Shown: positions 29,459 to 38,141 of the stretch, one piece after another
Layout of the letters: each line of letters opens with the position of its first letter
How positions within the stretch are numbered: position 1 is the stretch's first letter
Origin: Streptomyces sp. TLI_146
GTDB taxonomy: Bacteria > Actinomycetota > Actinomycetes > Streptomycetales > Streptomycetaceae
Assembly: GCF_002846415.1 (NCBI RefSeq)
Contig: NZ_PJMX01000001.1
Span: 5,208,001 to 5,272,000 of the forward strand
Direction of reading: 5' to 3'
Length of the DNA stretch: 64,000 bases
Program-made: the position numbers and the translations under genes
Notes under the pieces: generated by a model
The model's database searches: none
The model's input: only the letters and a program-made list of their open reading frames with translations
What the model was told of the DNA's origin: nothing

Positions 29459-32116
29459 ATGTCGCTACGCCGCAGGCGTTCCAGATCCGTTGCCGCGGGC
29501 GGGATCTCCGCGCTCACCGCACTCGCCCTGCTCGGGGCGGCCGCCCCCGCCGTGGCCGACGAGGGCGGGGTGGAGGGAGCCGCCACACAGGCCGAACTGC
29601 TCGATGCCGTACGGGCGAAGAACCCCGTCGGACCGCCGGTGAAGGAAGCCGTCACGGCCGAGTCGGCGCTGCTCGCCGCGCAGGTGTACGGCCGTCGGGT
29701 GGAGGTCCTGGACCGCAGGACCGAGACGTCCACGACCTGGGCGAACCCGGAGGGCACGCTCACCACCACGCTGAGCGGCGGGCCCGTACGGCTGCTGCGG
29801 AACGGCAAGTGGGTCGACGTGGACGCCACGCTGAACCGGCGCTCGGATGGTGCGGTGGAGGCCGAGGCGCACCCCGGTGAGCTGCGGCTTGCCGGTCCCG
29901 GCGGGGCCAGGGCCCGGTCGGCGAAGGCCGCGGCCCAGGCCCCGGCCTCGGCCGCGCGCGATCTGATCACCCTCGGCGCGGGCAACCGGAAGATCGGTGT
30001 CCAGTGGAAGGGCGGGCTGCCCGCGCCGGTCCTGGACGGCCCCCGGGCCACCTACCCCGACGCCGTGCCCGGCGCCGACCTGGTCGTCGACGCCACCCGT
30101 ACCGGCTTCGAGCAGTATCTGAACCTCAAGGAGCGGCCCGCCGACGGCGCCGCGCCGATGACGCTGCCGCTGCGCATCCCGGGCCTGACGGCCGCTCAGC
30201 AGGCGGACGGGTCCGTGGCGTTCACCGACCGCGAGAGCGGCGAGCGCGTCGCCACCATGCCCGCGCCGGTGATGTGGGACGCGCGGGTCGACAAGCGCTC
30301 CGGCGAACGCGTCCGTACGCAGCGGGTGCCGATGACGGTCGCGCAGGACGGCGACACGGTCGAGCTGCGGCTCACCCCGGACGCCAAGTTCCTCGCCGAC
30401 CCGGCGACGCGGTACCCGGTGACGATCGACCCGGCCACCGACACGCTCTCCATCCTGTTCGACACGTTCGTGCAGGGCGGCGACACCACCGACCAGTCGG
30501 CCTCCACCGACCTCAAGCTGGGCTGGCCCGGTGACCACGCGGGCACCACCAAGCGCACCGCGCGCTCCTTCATCACCTGGGAGACCGGCCAGTTCGCGGA
30601 CGCCCTGGTCACCGACGCCAAGCTGGCGCTGTACAACTACCACTCCTGGTCGTGCGAGAAGCGCGGCTGGGAGGTGTGGGCGGCCGACCCGGCCGACACG
30701 GGCAGCCGCTGGACCAGGCAGCCCGCGCTCAAGCAGAAGATGGCGACCTCGACGGAGACCCGCGGCACCGCCTGCGGCAACGCGGGCTGGGTGAGCGCGG
30801 ACGTCACCGAGCTCGCAAGGACCTGGGCGAGCGCGAAGGCGGCGACGGGTTCGGTGGCGCTCAAGGCGGCGGACGAGTCGGACACGTACGGCTGGAAGCG
30901 CTTCTACTCCTCGGAGGCCACCGAGGACAAGATCCCGCAGCTCACGGTCACCTTCAACTACCGCCCGAAGACGGGCACCAACCTCCAGGCGGGCACGCCC
31001 TTCTACAGCGAGGGCGGCGTCTACAAGGTCAACAGCCTGACCCCGACGCTGAGGTTCACGACACAGGACGTGAACGAGGACGACGAGGTCCAGGGCACCT
31101 TCGAGGTGACGGACAAGGCGACGGGCGAGGTGGTGGCCCTCTTCAACTCCCCGTTCGTACGCTCCGGTTCGACCGCGTCGGCGAAGGTCCCGGCGGGCAA
31201 GCTGGCCACCGGCCGCGCGTACACCTTCCGTACGACGACCTACGACCGCCAGCACTACGCCAACGGCTGGTCGGACCCCGTGACGTTCACCGTGGACACG
31301 ACGTGGAAGCCGGGCGCGGCGATCGACGCGTACGGCGCGGCGAACGCGGCGCTGGAGGCGGCGGACGTGGCTCCGGCGACGACGGGCACCTCCGCCTTCG
31401 CCGCGGTCGCGGAGACGGCGACGGGCACGGTCACCGTCCCGTGGGACGCGAACGGCAGGATTGAGGTGAAGCCCGACGACATCGCTGCGGTGGGCATCGG
31501 CTCGGGCGCCCCCCTGGTGCGGCGCGGCGTGAACGTCAACGGCAGCGTGGTGCACGCCGACCCGGCGTCGCCGGTCGACACGGTCGTCCAGCCCACCCTG
31601 GAGGGCGGCAGCCGTACGCTCCAGATCATCAAGAACGCCCAGGCGCCCCGCGAGTACCGCGTCCCGGTGGAGCTCCCGCCAGGCGCGAAGCTGCGCCAGG
31701 AGCCGGACGGCTCGGTGGTGATCGTCCCGGCGAACCCGGACGAGCCGGTGGCCCCGATCAACGCGCCGTGGGCGAAGGACGCGACGGGCAGGCCGGTCCA
31801 GACGTCGTACCGGGTGGAGGGCGACACGCTGATCCAGACGGTCTCCTTCGACGCGACGACGGCGTTCCCGGTCGTGGCCGACCCCTGGTGGAACCCGTTC
31901 AGCTGGAACTGGAAGCGGATCGGCAAGAAGGTCAAGAGCGCGGCGAAGAAGTGCGGAGTGGGAGCCCTGGCCGCGTACGTCCCGGTCCAGTCCCACCACG
32001 TCTCGGTCAACATCCAACGCGCGAGGGCGGGCCTGCGGATGGTCAAGTTCGCGGGCGGCCCGTGGGGCTATGTGTCGGTCGCGGTGGCGGGTTGCCTGAT
32101 GGGCCAGCTGTCATGA
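29459..32116 (+). CDS. Secreted DNRLRE-domain protein with a short cationic C-terminal domain
   Basis: 885 aa, ATG behind GAGGA. Signal peptide with an Arg-rich start and AALTALALLGAAAPAVADE-like hydrophobic core. Residues about 75-330 form a domain with GRRVEVLDRRTETSTTWANP and YPDAVPGADLVVDATRTGFE. About 330-500 is a DNRLRE jelly-roll (SILFDTFVQGGDTTDQSAS, FNYRPKTG at its end), then Fn3-like beta domains. At VVADPWWNPF (about residue 806) a distinct 76-residue tail begins: Trp-rich, strongly basic (WKRIGKKVKSAAKKC), then Gly/Ala-rich hydrophobic with a second Cys near the end. The stop codon overlaps the ATG of a small membrane protein gene. The layout recalls polymorphic toxin or bacteriocin carriers; no activity is proven. 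Confidence 0.8.
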   Translation: MSLRRRRSRSVAAGGISALTALALLGAAAPAVADEGGVEGAATQAELLDAVRAKNPVGPPVKEAVTAESALLAAQVYGRRVEVLDRRTETSTTWANPEGTLTTTLSGGPVRLLRNGKWVDVDATLNRRSDGAVEAEAHPGELRLAGPGGARARSAKAAAQAPASAARDLITLGAGNRKIGVQWKGGLPAPVLDGPRATYPDAVPGADLVVDATRTGFEQYLNLKERPADGAAPMTLPLRIPGLTAAQQADGSVAFTDRESGERVATMPAPVMWDARVDKRSGERVRTQRVPMTVAQDGDTVELRLTPDAKFLADPATRYPVTIDPATDTLSILFDTFVQGGDTTDQSASTDLKLGWPGDHAGTTKRTARSFITWETGQFADALVTDAKLALYNYHSWSCEKRGWEVWAADPADTGSRWTRQPALKQKMATSTETRGTACGNAGWVSADVTELARTWASAKAATGSVALKAADESDTYGWKRFYSSEATEDKIPQLTVTFNYRPKTGTNLQAGTPFYSEGGVYKVNSLTPTLRFTTQDVNEDDEVQGTFEVTDKATGEVVALFNSPFVRSGSTASAKVPAGKLATGRAYTFRTTTYDRQHYANGWSDPVTFTVDTTWKPGAAIDAYGAANAALEAADVAPATTGTSAFAAVAETATGTVTVPWDANGRIEVKPDDIAAVGIGSGAPLVRRGVNVNGSVVHADPASPVDTVVQPTLEGGSRTLQIIKNAQAPREYRVPVELPPGAKLRQEPDGSVVIVPANPDEPVAPINAPWAKDATGRPVQTSYRVEGDTLIQTVSFDATTAFPVVADPWWNPFSWNWKRIGKKVKSAAKKCGVGALAAYVPVQSHHVSVNIQRARAGLRMVKFAGGPWGYVSVAVAGCLMGQLS

Positions 32117-32349
32117 GCCGGGGACGAGCGCTCCTGGGCTGGTCGGGCGAGCCGGGAAACCGCCGGGCGGCGGCGGTCGACCTGACCCTCCTCCTGGCAG
32201 TCCTGACCGGCGTGGCCCTGCTCTGCATCGCCCTGGGGGCGCCGACGTGGCTGTCCCCGCTGCTCGGCGGCGCGGCCGGAGCGGCGAGCACGCGGCTGCG
32301 GGCGGGGGAGCGGATCACCGGGTCCGCGACCCGGAGGAAGCGGGACTGA
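32113..32349 (+). CDS. Small membrane protein coupled to the secreted DNRLRE protein
   Basis: 78 aa. The start overlaps the previous stop as ATGA (32113-32116), so it is translationally coupled. A basic N-terminus is followed by two hydrophobic stretches (LTLLLAVLTGVALLCIALGA and WLSPLLGGAAGAAS), then a basic tail (RLRAGERITGSATRRKRD): probably two membrane helices or a hairpin with both ends inside. I recognise no family. A fixed small membrane protein directly after a secreted, toxin-like protein is the usual place of an immunity gene; this is inference. Confidence 0.65.
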   Translation: MSRGRALLGWSGEPGNRRAAAVDLTLLLAVLTGVALLCIALGAPTWLSPLLGGAAGAASTRLRAGERITGSATRRKRD

Positions 32350-32378
32350 GGGGCGCGGCGGCGGAGGCCGCGTGAAGG

Positions 32379-32407
32379 GGGGCGCTACCGGGAGCCGGTG
32401 GCGCCCC
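32379..32407. terminator. Bidirectional hairpin between convergent genes
   Basis: GGGGCGCTACCGG pairs with CCGGTGGCGCCCC: 13 bp with a single wobble, loop GAG. It ends exactly at the stop codon of the minus-strand gene. Confidence 0.6.
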
Positions 32408-32845
32408 TTACGGCCACACCAGGCAGTAAGGCTGATGCCCGGCCTCATGCAGCCGGATGGAAAAGTCCTGCCACTCGTGCAGCAGCTGGTACACGTTGAA
32501 CGCGTCGCGCGGGCCGCCGCGGTCCGGGACCGTGGACCAGATGAAGGCCGCCGCGCCCACCGTCTCCTCGCCCACGCCCCGCAGCGGGTCCACGACCGTC
32601 ATCGGGAGCTTGACCACCGCGTAGTCGGGGTGGAGGACGACCAGCTCCAGCGGGGGGACCTTGTGCAGCGGTATGCCCTGGATGCCGGTGAGGACCATCG
32701 CGGCGACCGTCTCCGGCTTGATCTTGGTGAACATGCCGCCCATGCCGAGCTCGTCGCCGCCGAGCTCCTCGGGGCGCATCGAGATCGGCACCCGGGCCGC
32801 GGTGGCTCCGTCGGGCGCGCCGAAGTACTTGTAGGTCACCCCCAC
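32408..32845 (-). CDS. Conserved protein of unknown function next to hemL
   Basis: 145 aa from the GTG at 32845, which has GGGAG 7 nt upstream (a second GTG lies two codons in). No signal peptide or membrane helix. Visible stretches: TYKYFGAPDGATAARVPISM at the N-terminus, PLELVVLHPDYAVVKLPMTV in the middle and EWQDFSIRLHEAGHQPYCLV at the end. The mixed alpha/beta composition suggests a compact cytosolic domain. I do not recognise a family. It is divergent from hemL over a 290-bp spacer that contains GATCCGTT direct repeats but no clear promoter. Confidence 0.65.
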   Translation of the reverse strand: MGVTYKYFGAPDGATAARVPISMRPEELGGDELGMGGMFTKIKPETVAAMVLTGIQGIPLHKVPPLELVVLHPDYAVVKLPMTVVDPLRGVGEETVGAAAFIWSTVPDRGGPRDAFNVYQLLHEWQDFSIRLHEAGHQPYCLVWP

Positions 32846-33140
32846 TCGGCCACTCCCGTTTCCCGGACCCGTGACGCGGTCGATCCGTTCGATCCGTTCC
32901 TCCGCGTCGCGCCGGTGCCGTCCCCGCCGACGGGCGCGCTCGGGACCCCGGTCATCGGTCCCCTCGCCCAGTCCGCCACCGCGATGCATATCTTTCACCC
33001 GATTGCTTGTAGCCCGACTGCTTTGTAGACGGCGCGACCCCCGCCGCGCAACCCGATCATCGTGTCAGTGACCTCCCCCACCGGGGTGCGGTGAAACACC
33101 TGTCCGCAAGAACGTCCGGGCCTCTGCCACCATGGCCTGT

Positions 33141-34454
33141 GTGAGCTATCCGTACGAATACGACGCCCCAGTTTCGCAGACGCTATTCGACCGCGCGTCC
33201 CTCGTGACGCCCGGCGGCGTGAACTCCCCCGTCCGTGCCTTCCGGGCCGTGGGCGGTACGCCCCGGTTCATGGTGTCCGGCAAGGGGCCCTATCTGACCG
33301 ACGCCGACGGGCGCGAGTACGTCGACCTGGTGTGTTCCTGGGGTCCGATGATCCTCGGGCACTCGCACCCGGATGTGATCGCCGCCGTGCAGGAGGCCGT
33401 CGCGCGCGGCACCTCGTTCGGTACGCCCGGTGAGGGCGAGGTCGCGCTCGCCGAGGAGATCGTCGCCCGGATCGAGCCCGTCGAGCAGGTCCGCCTGGTG
33501 TCCTCGGGCACCGAGGCGACCATGTCCGCGATCCGGCTCGCCCGCGGCTTCACCGGCCGCGCCAAGGTGATCAAGTTCGCCGGTTGCTACCACGGTCATG
33601 TCGACGCGCTGCTGGCCGCCGCCGGTTCCGGCGTGGCCACGTTCGGGCTGCCGGACACCCCGGGCGTCACCGGCGCCCAGGCCGGCGACACGATCGTGCT
33701 CCCGTACAACGATCTGGAGGCGGTGCACGCGGCCTTCCACGCGCACCCCGGCGAGATCGCCTGTGTGATCACGGAGGCCTCGCCCGGCAACATGGGCGTC
33801 GTGCCCCCGGCGGACGGCTTCAACGCCGGTCTCAAGGCCGCCTGCGCCAAGAACGGCGCGCTGTTCATCTCCGACGAGGTCATGACCGGCTTCCGGACCT
33901 CGAAGGCCGGCTGGTACGGCGTCGACGGCGTGAAGCCCGATCTCATGACCTTCGGCAAGGTCATGGGCGGCGGCTTCCCCGCCGCGGCCTTCGGCGGCCG
34001 CGCCGACGTGATGGCCCACCTCGCCCCGGCCGGACCCGTCTACCAGGCGGGCACCCTCTCCGGGAACCCGGTCGCCACCGCCGCGGGCCTCGCCCAGCTG
34101 CGGCTGCTCGACGACGCCGCGTACGAGAAGGTCGACGCGGTGTCGAAGGAGATCCAGGGGCTGGTCACGGCCGCCCTGACCAAGGAGGGCGTCGCCCACC
34201 GGCTCCAGACGGCGAGCAACATGTTCTCCGTCTTCTTCACCTCCAGGGAAGTGCGCGACTACGAGGACGCGAAGAAGCAGGAAGCCTTCCGCTTCACCGC
34301 CTTCTTCCACGCGATGCTGGCGAACGGCGTCTACCTGCCGCCGTCCGCCTTCGAGTCCTGGTTCGTCTCGACCGCCCACGACGAGCGCGCGATCGAGCGT
34401 GTCGCGGCCGCGCTGCCCGCCGCCGCCCGTGCCGCAGCGGAGGCCACCGCATGA
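33141..34454 (+). CDS. hemL: Glutamate-1-semialdehyde 2,1-aminomutase
   Basis: 437 aa from the GTG at 33141 (VSYPYEYDAPVSQ), which matches the usual start of actinomycete homologues; an ATG at 33132 would add three residues. Neither has a ribosome binding site. PLP enzyme of the C5 haem pathway: it turns glutamate-1-semialdehyde into 5-aminolevulinate. Motifs: LVCSWGPMILGHSHP, VSSGTEATMSAIRLARGFTG, AGCYHGHVDALL, EASPGNMGVVPP, ISDEVMTGFR and the Schiff-base Lys273 in LMTFGKVMGGGFPAAAFGG. It overlaps the next gene by ATGA and leads a run ending in cytochrome c maturation genes, which consume haem. Confidence 0.96.
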   Translation: MSYPYEYDAPVSQTLFDRASLVTPGGVNSPVRAFRAVGGTPRFMVSGKGPYLTDADGREYVDLVCSWGPMILGHSHPDVIAAVQEAVARGTSFGTPGEGEVALAEEIVARIEPVEQVRLVSSGTEATMSAIRLARGFTGRAKVIKFAGCYHGHVDALLAAAGSGVATFGLPDTPGVTGAQAGDTIVLPYNDLEAVHAAFHAHPGEIACVITEASPGNMGVVPPADGFNAGLKAACAKNGALFISDEVMTGFRTSKAGWYGVDGVKPDLMTFGKVMGGGFPAAAFGGRADVMAHLAPAGPVYQAGTLSGNPVATAAGLAQLRLLDDAAYEKVDAVSKEIQGLVTAALTKEGVAHRLQTASNMFSVFFTSREVRDYEDAKKQEAFRFTAFFHAMLANGVYLPPSAFESWFVSTAHDERAIERVAAALPAAARAAAEATA

Positions 34455-35140
34455 GCGAGAACCCCACCGAGGACATCACCGTCGTGCACCTTATGCGCCA
34501 CGGTGAGGTCCACAACCCCGACGGCGTGCTCTACGGCCGCCGCGCCGGGTACCACCTCTCCGAGCTCGGCCGCCAGATGGCCGACCGGGTCGCCGAGCAC
34601 CTTGCGGGCCGCGACATCACGCACGTGGTGGCGTCCCCGCTGGAGCGCGCCCAGGAGACGGCCACCCCGATCGCCAAGGCGCACGGGCTCGACCTCGGCA
34701 CCGACGAGCGGCTGATCGAGGCGGGCAACGTCTTCGAGGGCAAGACCTTCGGCGTCGGTGACGGCGCCCTGCGCAAGCCCGCCAACTGGAAGCACCTCAC
34801 CAACCCGTTCCGCCCGTCCTGGGGCGAGCCGTACGTCGAGCAGGTCGTCCGCATGATGGGCGCCCTCGACGCGGCCCGCGACGCGGCCCGCGGCCATGAG
34901 GCGGTGCTTGTCAGCCACCAACTGCCGATCTGGACCGTGCGCTCGTTCGTGGAGCGGCGGCGGCTGTGGCACGACCCGCGCAAGCGGCAGTGCACGCTCG
35001 CCTCGCTGACCTCGTTCACGTACCGGGGCGACAAGATCGTCTCGGTGGGCTACAGCGAGCCGGCCCGCGACCTGGTCCCGGCGCATCTCCTCGCAGGGGC
35101 GAAGCCGGTGAAGGGGAAGGCGAAGGCCTTCGGCGCCTGA
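34451..35140 (+). CDS. Histidine phosphatase family protein (phosphoglycerate mutase-like)
   Basis: 229 aa, start overlaps the hemL stop (ATGA). The branch-1 signature LMRHGEVHNPDGVLYGR contains the phospho-accepting His with RHG, and the second catalytic His is in VLVSHQLPIWTVR. ASPLERAQETATP carries the conserved Arg. The length and lack of the mutase-specific insert favour a broad-specificity phosphatase (GpmB/CobC-like) over a glycolytic mutase. Co-translated with hemL; a link to haem or tetrapyrrole metabolism is possible but unproven. A hairpin terminator follows. Confidence 0.9.
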   Translation: MSENPTEDITVVHLMRHGEVHNPDGVLYGRRAGYHLSELGRQMADRVAEHLAGRDITHVVASPLERAQETATPIAKAHGLDLGTDERLIEAGNVFEGKTFGVGDGALRKPANWKHLTNPFRPSWGEPYVEQVVRMMGALDAARDAARGHEAVLVSHQLPIWTVRSFVERRRLWHDPRKRQCTLASLTSFTYRGDKIVSVGYSEPARDLVPAHLLAGAKPVKGKAKAFGA

Positions 35141-35148
35141 GCCCCGAC

Positions 35149-35185
35149 GGGCGGGCGCGGGCCGTGGGTCGGCCCGCACCCGCCC
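35149..35185 (+). terminator. Hairpin terminator after the hemL operon
   Basis: A 15-bp stem with one mismatch (GGGCGGGCGCGGGCC against GGCCCGCACCCGCCC) and a 7-nt loop starts 8 nt after the phosphatase gene. It separates this pair from the following lipoprotein gene, whose 190-bp upstream spacer is comparatively AT-rich. Confidence 0.5.
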
Positions 35186-35358
35186 GCCCTCATTGCCTGC
35201 ACCCCGCGACCCCCTCGTCGCCCTGCGTACAACAGAACTGACGATCCGTACGATTTGCGAAGTTTTGTGCGACTGTACGGAACCATCGCGTCCCCACAGG
35301 CATCTCATCTGATGTCCACAGGGCTGTGGCCGGTGTGGACACCGGGGACGACGATGCG

Positions 35359-36606
35359 ATGGGGACGAACGGTATGCGTGGGATCAGTCGAAGGGGAATG
35401 CTCGGGCTGGGACTGGGGGCGGCCGCCGCGGTCGGTGTGGCCGGTTGCGGTGGCGGTGACTCGGACGGCGGCAAGACCGGTACCGGCAGCGACAAGGGAG
35501 CCCAGGGCTCCGGCAAGAAGGCGGACGCCAAGCTCATCGGTGACGGCTCCACCGCCGACACCGGCAAGCAGCCGCACCAGCCCGCCAAGCCCGTCCCCCT
35601 CGAACCCGGCCAGACCCCGCCGCAGTTCGTGGTCTTCTCCTGGGACGGCGCCGGCGAGGTCGGCAACGGCCTCTTCCCGCGCTTCCTGGACCTCGCCAAG
35701 GACCACGGCGCCTCGATGACCTTCTTCCTCTCCGGGCTCTATCTGCTGCCCGAGTCGAAGAAGCGGCTCTACCACCCGCCGAACAACAAGGTCGGCGCCT
35801 CGGACATCGGCTACCTCACCGACGACCACGTCAAGGCGACCCTGACCAACGTGCGCCGGGCCTGGAACGAGGGCCACGAGATAGGCACCCACTTCAACGG
35901 CCACTTCTGCTCCGGCCGTGGCGACGTCGCCAACTGGACCCCGGCCCAGTGGCAGAGCGAGATCGACCAGGCGATGTCGTTCGTCACCAACTGGAAGACG
36001 AACACCGGCTGGACCGACGAGGACCCGCTCCCGTTCGACTACAAGCGCGAGCTCATCGGCGGCCGCACCCCGTGTCTGCGCGGCCAGGACAACCTGCTGC
36101 CGACCGCGCAGAAGCTCGGCTGGCGCTACGACGCCTCCTCGCCCGGCGGCACGCAGGTCTGGCCGGTCAAGCGCCACGGCCTGTGGGACCTGCCGCTCCA
36201 GCAGATCCCCTTCCCGGGGCACTCCTTCCAGGTCCTCTCGATGGACTACAACATCCTCGCCAATCAGTCGAAGAATTCGACCAAGGCGCCGCCGGCGAAC
36301 TACCCGGGCTGGCGCAAGCAGGCCACCGAGGCGTATCTCCAGGGATTCAAGCGCGCCTACGAGACGAATCGCGCGCCCTTCTACATCGGCAACCACTTCG
36401 AGCAGTGGAACGGCGGCATCTACATGGACGCCGTCGAGGAGGCGCTCAAGGGGATGGCGGGCAAGAAGGACGTACGCCTGGTCTCCTTCCGGCAGTACTG
36501 CGACTGGCTCGACGTCCAGGACCCGAAGGTCCTCGCGAAGCTGCGTACGCTGGGGGTCGGCCAGAAGCCCACCGGTGGCTGGAACACGTTCCTTCAGCAG
36601 GCGTGA
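35359..36606 (+). CDS. Tat-type lipoprotein, NodB/polysaccharide-deacetylase-like
   Basis: 415 aa from the ATG at 35359; another ATG at 35374 and a GTG at 35326 are possible. The N-terminus has twin arginines and a lipobox (ISRRGMLGLG ... VGVAGC), so Tat export and lipidation are likely. After a Gly/Lys/Ser linker, the domain begins PPQFVVFSWDGAGEVGNGLF with the NodB motif-1 Asp, then GASMTFFLSGLYLL and the HxxxH pair in HEIGTHFNGHF that would bind a metal. The later strands (YDASSPGGTQVWP) also fit. It may act on cell-wall or capsule glycans. Its place between hemL and the cytochrome c genes is not explained by this function. Confidence 0.75.
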   Translation: MGTNGMRGISRRGMLGLGLGAAAAVGVAGCGGGDSDGGKTGTGSDKGAQGSGKKADAKLIGDGSTADTGKQPHQPAKPVPLEPGQTPPQFVVFSWDGAGEVGNGLFPRFLDLAKDHGASMTFFLSGLYLLPESKKRLYHPPNNKVGASDIGYLTDDHVKATLTNVRRAWNEGHEIGTHFNGHFCSGRGDVANWTPAQWQSEIDQAMSFVTNWKTNTGWTDEDPLPFDYKRELIGGRTPCLRGQDNLLPTAQKLGWRYDASSPGGTQVWPVKRHGLWDLPLQQIPFPGHSFQVLSMDYNILANQSKNSTKAPPANYPGWRKQATEAYLQGFKRAYETNRAPFYIGNHFEQWNGGIYMDAVEEALKGMAGKKDVRLVSFRQYCDWLDVQDPKVLAKLRTLGVGQKPTGGWNTFLQQA

Positions 36607-36725
36607 GGCGCGGAGCAGGCACTACGGGTGCGCGGCGCGGCTCTTTAGGCGGCCTTGACAAGGGTCTTTACGGGCACTCAGGGGGGTGCCCAAGATCCCC
36701 CAAACGGTCATGCGAAACTTTTCAC

Positions 36726-37334
36726 ATGTCCGTGAGTCCTGCCCTTCCCCGTCGCCGCGCCTTCCTGCTGGTCACGGCAGTCGCGGCCACCGGTGCGCTG
36801 ACCCTCACCTCGTGCGGCTCCGGTGGCACGTCCGGCGGATCGGGCGACACCAAGTTCGTCACCGGAACCGGCGGCATCTCCACCGTCGCCAAGGGCGGCC
36901 GGCACGCCGCGCCCAAGCTCTCCGGTGAAACCGTCGACGGCAAGCAGCTCGACGTCGCCGATCTCAAGGGCAAGGTCGTCGTGCTGAATGTGTGGGGCTC
37001 GTGGTGCGCGCCCTGCCGGGCCGAGGCGCCCTATCTCAGCAAGGTCGCCAAGGAAACCCGCTCGCAGGGCGTCGAGTTCGTGGGAATCAATACCCGCGAC
37101 ACGGACAAGGGCCCGGCCGTCGCGTTCGAGAAGCAATTCGAGGCGGACTATCCGAGTCTGTACGACCCGATCGGCAAGCTGATTCTCCGCTTCCCCAAGG
37201 GAAGCCTGAATCCGCAGGCCATTCCGTCGACGATCGTGCTCGACAAGGACGGAAAGATCGCGGCCCGGGCGCTGATGGCGCTCGACGACAAGAAGCTCCA
37301 CCAGATGATCGACCCGCTGATCGCGGAGAAGTGA
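36726..37334 (+). CDS. resA: TlpA/ResA-type thioredoxin lipoprotein
   Basis: 202 aa. Lipoprotein signal FLLVTAVAATGALTLTSC (lipobox). Thioredoxin fold with active site NVWGSWCAPCRAEAPYL (CxxC), the substrate-side insert GINTRDTDKGPAVAF and the cis-Pro in IPSTIVLDKDG. Located outside the membrane, it would keep the CXXCH cysteines of apocytochrome c reduced for haem attachment, getting electrons from CcdA. The ccdA gene starts 4 nt downstream. A TTGACA box at 36655-36660 and a GGGCA/TGCCC hairpin (36672-36691) precede the gene, but I could not place a convincing -10. Confidence 0.9.
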   Translation: MSVSPALPRRRAFLLVTAVAATGALTLTSCGSGGTSGGSGDTKFVTGTGGISTVAKGGRHAAPKLSGETVDGKQLDVADLKGKVVVLNVWGSWCAPCRAEAPYLSKVAKETRSQGVEFVGINTRDTDKGPAVAFEKQFEADYPSLYDPIGKLILRFPKGSLNPQAIPSTIVLDKDGKIAARALMALDDKKLHQMIDPLIAEK

Positions 37335-37338
37335 TTCC

Positions 37339-38139
37339 GTGGACGCGTCCCTGACCGTACTCGCCGCGCAGTCGACACTCGCCGCCCAGGCGACGCCCGG
37401 CGTGAACGACACGGTCCTGAGCGGGGCCCTGCTCGTCGCGCTGCCGGTGGCCGTGCTCGGCGGGCTGATCTCGTTCTTCTCGCCCTGCGTCCTGCCGCTG
37501 GTGCCCGGCTACCTCAGTTACGTGACGGGTGTCACCGGCACCGATCTGGCGGAGGCCAAGCGCGGCCGGATGGTCGCCGGGGCCAGTCTCTTCGTCCTCG
37601 GGTTCACCGCCGTCTTCGTCTCCGGCGGGGCCCTGTTCGGCTTCTTCGGCCAGACGCTCCAGGACCACAACGACACGCTCTCCAAGATCCTCGGCGTGCT
37701 GATGATCCTGATGGGCGTCTTCTTCATGGGCCTGATGCCCTGGCTCACCCAGCGCGAGTTCCGGTTCCACAAGCGGCCGGTGACCGGGCTCGCGGGGGCG
37801 CCGATACTGGGCGCCCTCTTCGGCGTCGGCTGGACGCCGTGCCTGGGGCCGACGCTCACCTCGGTGAACGTGCTGGCGATGGACCAGGCGAGCGCGGGCC
37901 GCGGCGCCATACTGACCGTCGCGTACTGCGTCGGTCTCGGACTGCCGTTCGTGCTGGCGGCGGTCGCCTTCCGCAAGGCCCTCGGCGCCTTCGGCTGGGT
38001 GAAGCGGCACTACGCGTGGGTGATGCGCACCGGAGGCGTGATGATGATCGCGACCGGTCTGCTGCTGCTCACCGGGGCCTGGGCGGAGCTCATCCAGCAG
38101 GTGCAGGTGTGGTCCAACGGCTTCCAGGTGGGTGTCTGA
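37339..38139 (+). CDS. ccdA: Cytochrome c biogenesis protein CcdA (DsbD transmembrane family)
   Basis: 266 aa, GTG start 4 nt after the ResA stop. Six membrane helices; the two redox cysteines lie in ISFFSPCVLPLVPGYLSYV and GVGWTPCLGPTLTSV, each followed by the conserved Pro-rich turn. CcdA moves reducing equivalents from cytosolic thioredoxin across the membrane to ResA. It stands in the order resA-ccdA-resB-ccsB, the standard actinobacterial System II set, and is co-transcribed with resB, which starts 2 nt after the ccdA stop. Confidence 0.95.
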   Translation: MDASLTVLAAQSTLAAQATPGVNDTVLSGALLVALPVAVLGGLISFFSPCVLPLVPGYLSYVTGVTGTDLAEAKRGRMVAGASLFVLGFTAVFVSGGALFGFFGQTLQDHNDTLSKILGVLMILMGVFFMGLMPWLTQREFRFHKRPVTGLAGAPILGALFGVGWTPCLGPTLTSVNVLAMDQASAGRGAILTVAYCVGLGLPFVLAAVAFRKALGAFGWVKRHYAWVMRTGGVMMIATGLLLLTGAWAELIQQVQVWSNGFQVGV

Positions 38140-38141
38140 AC

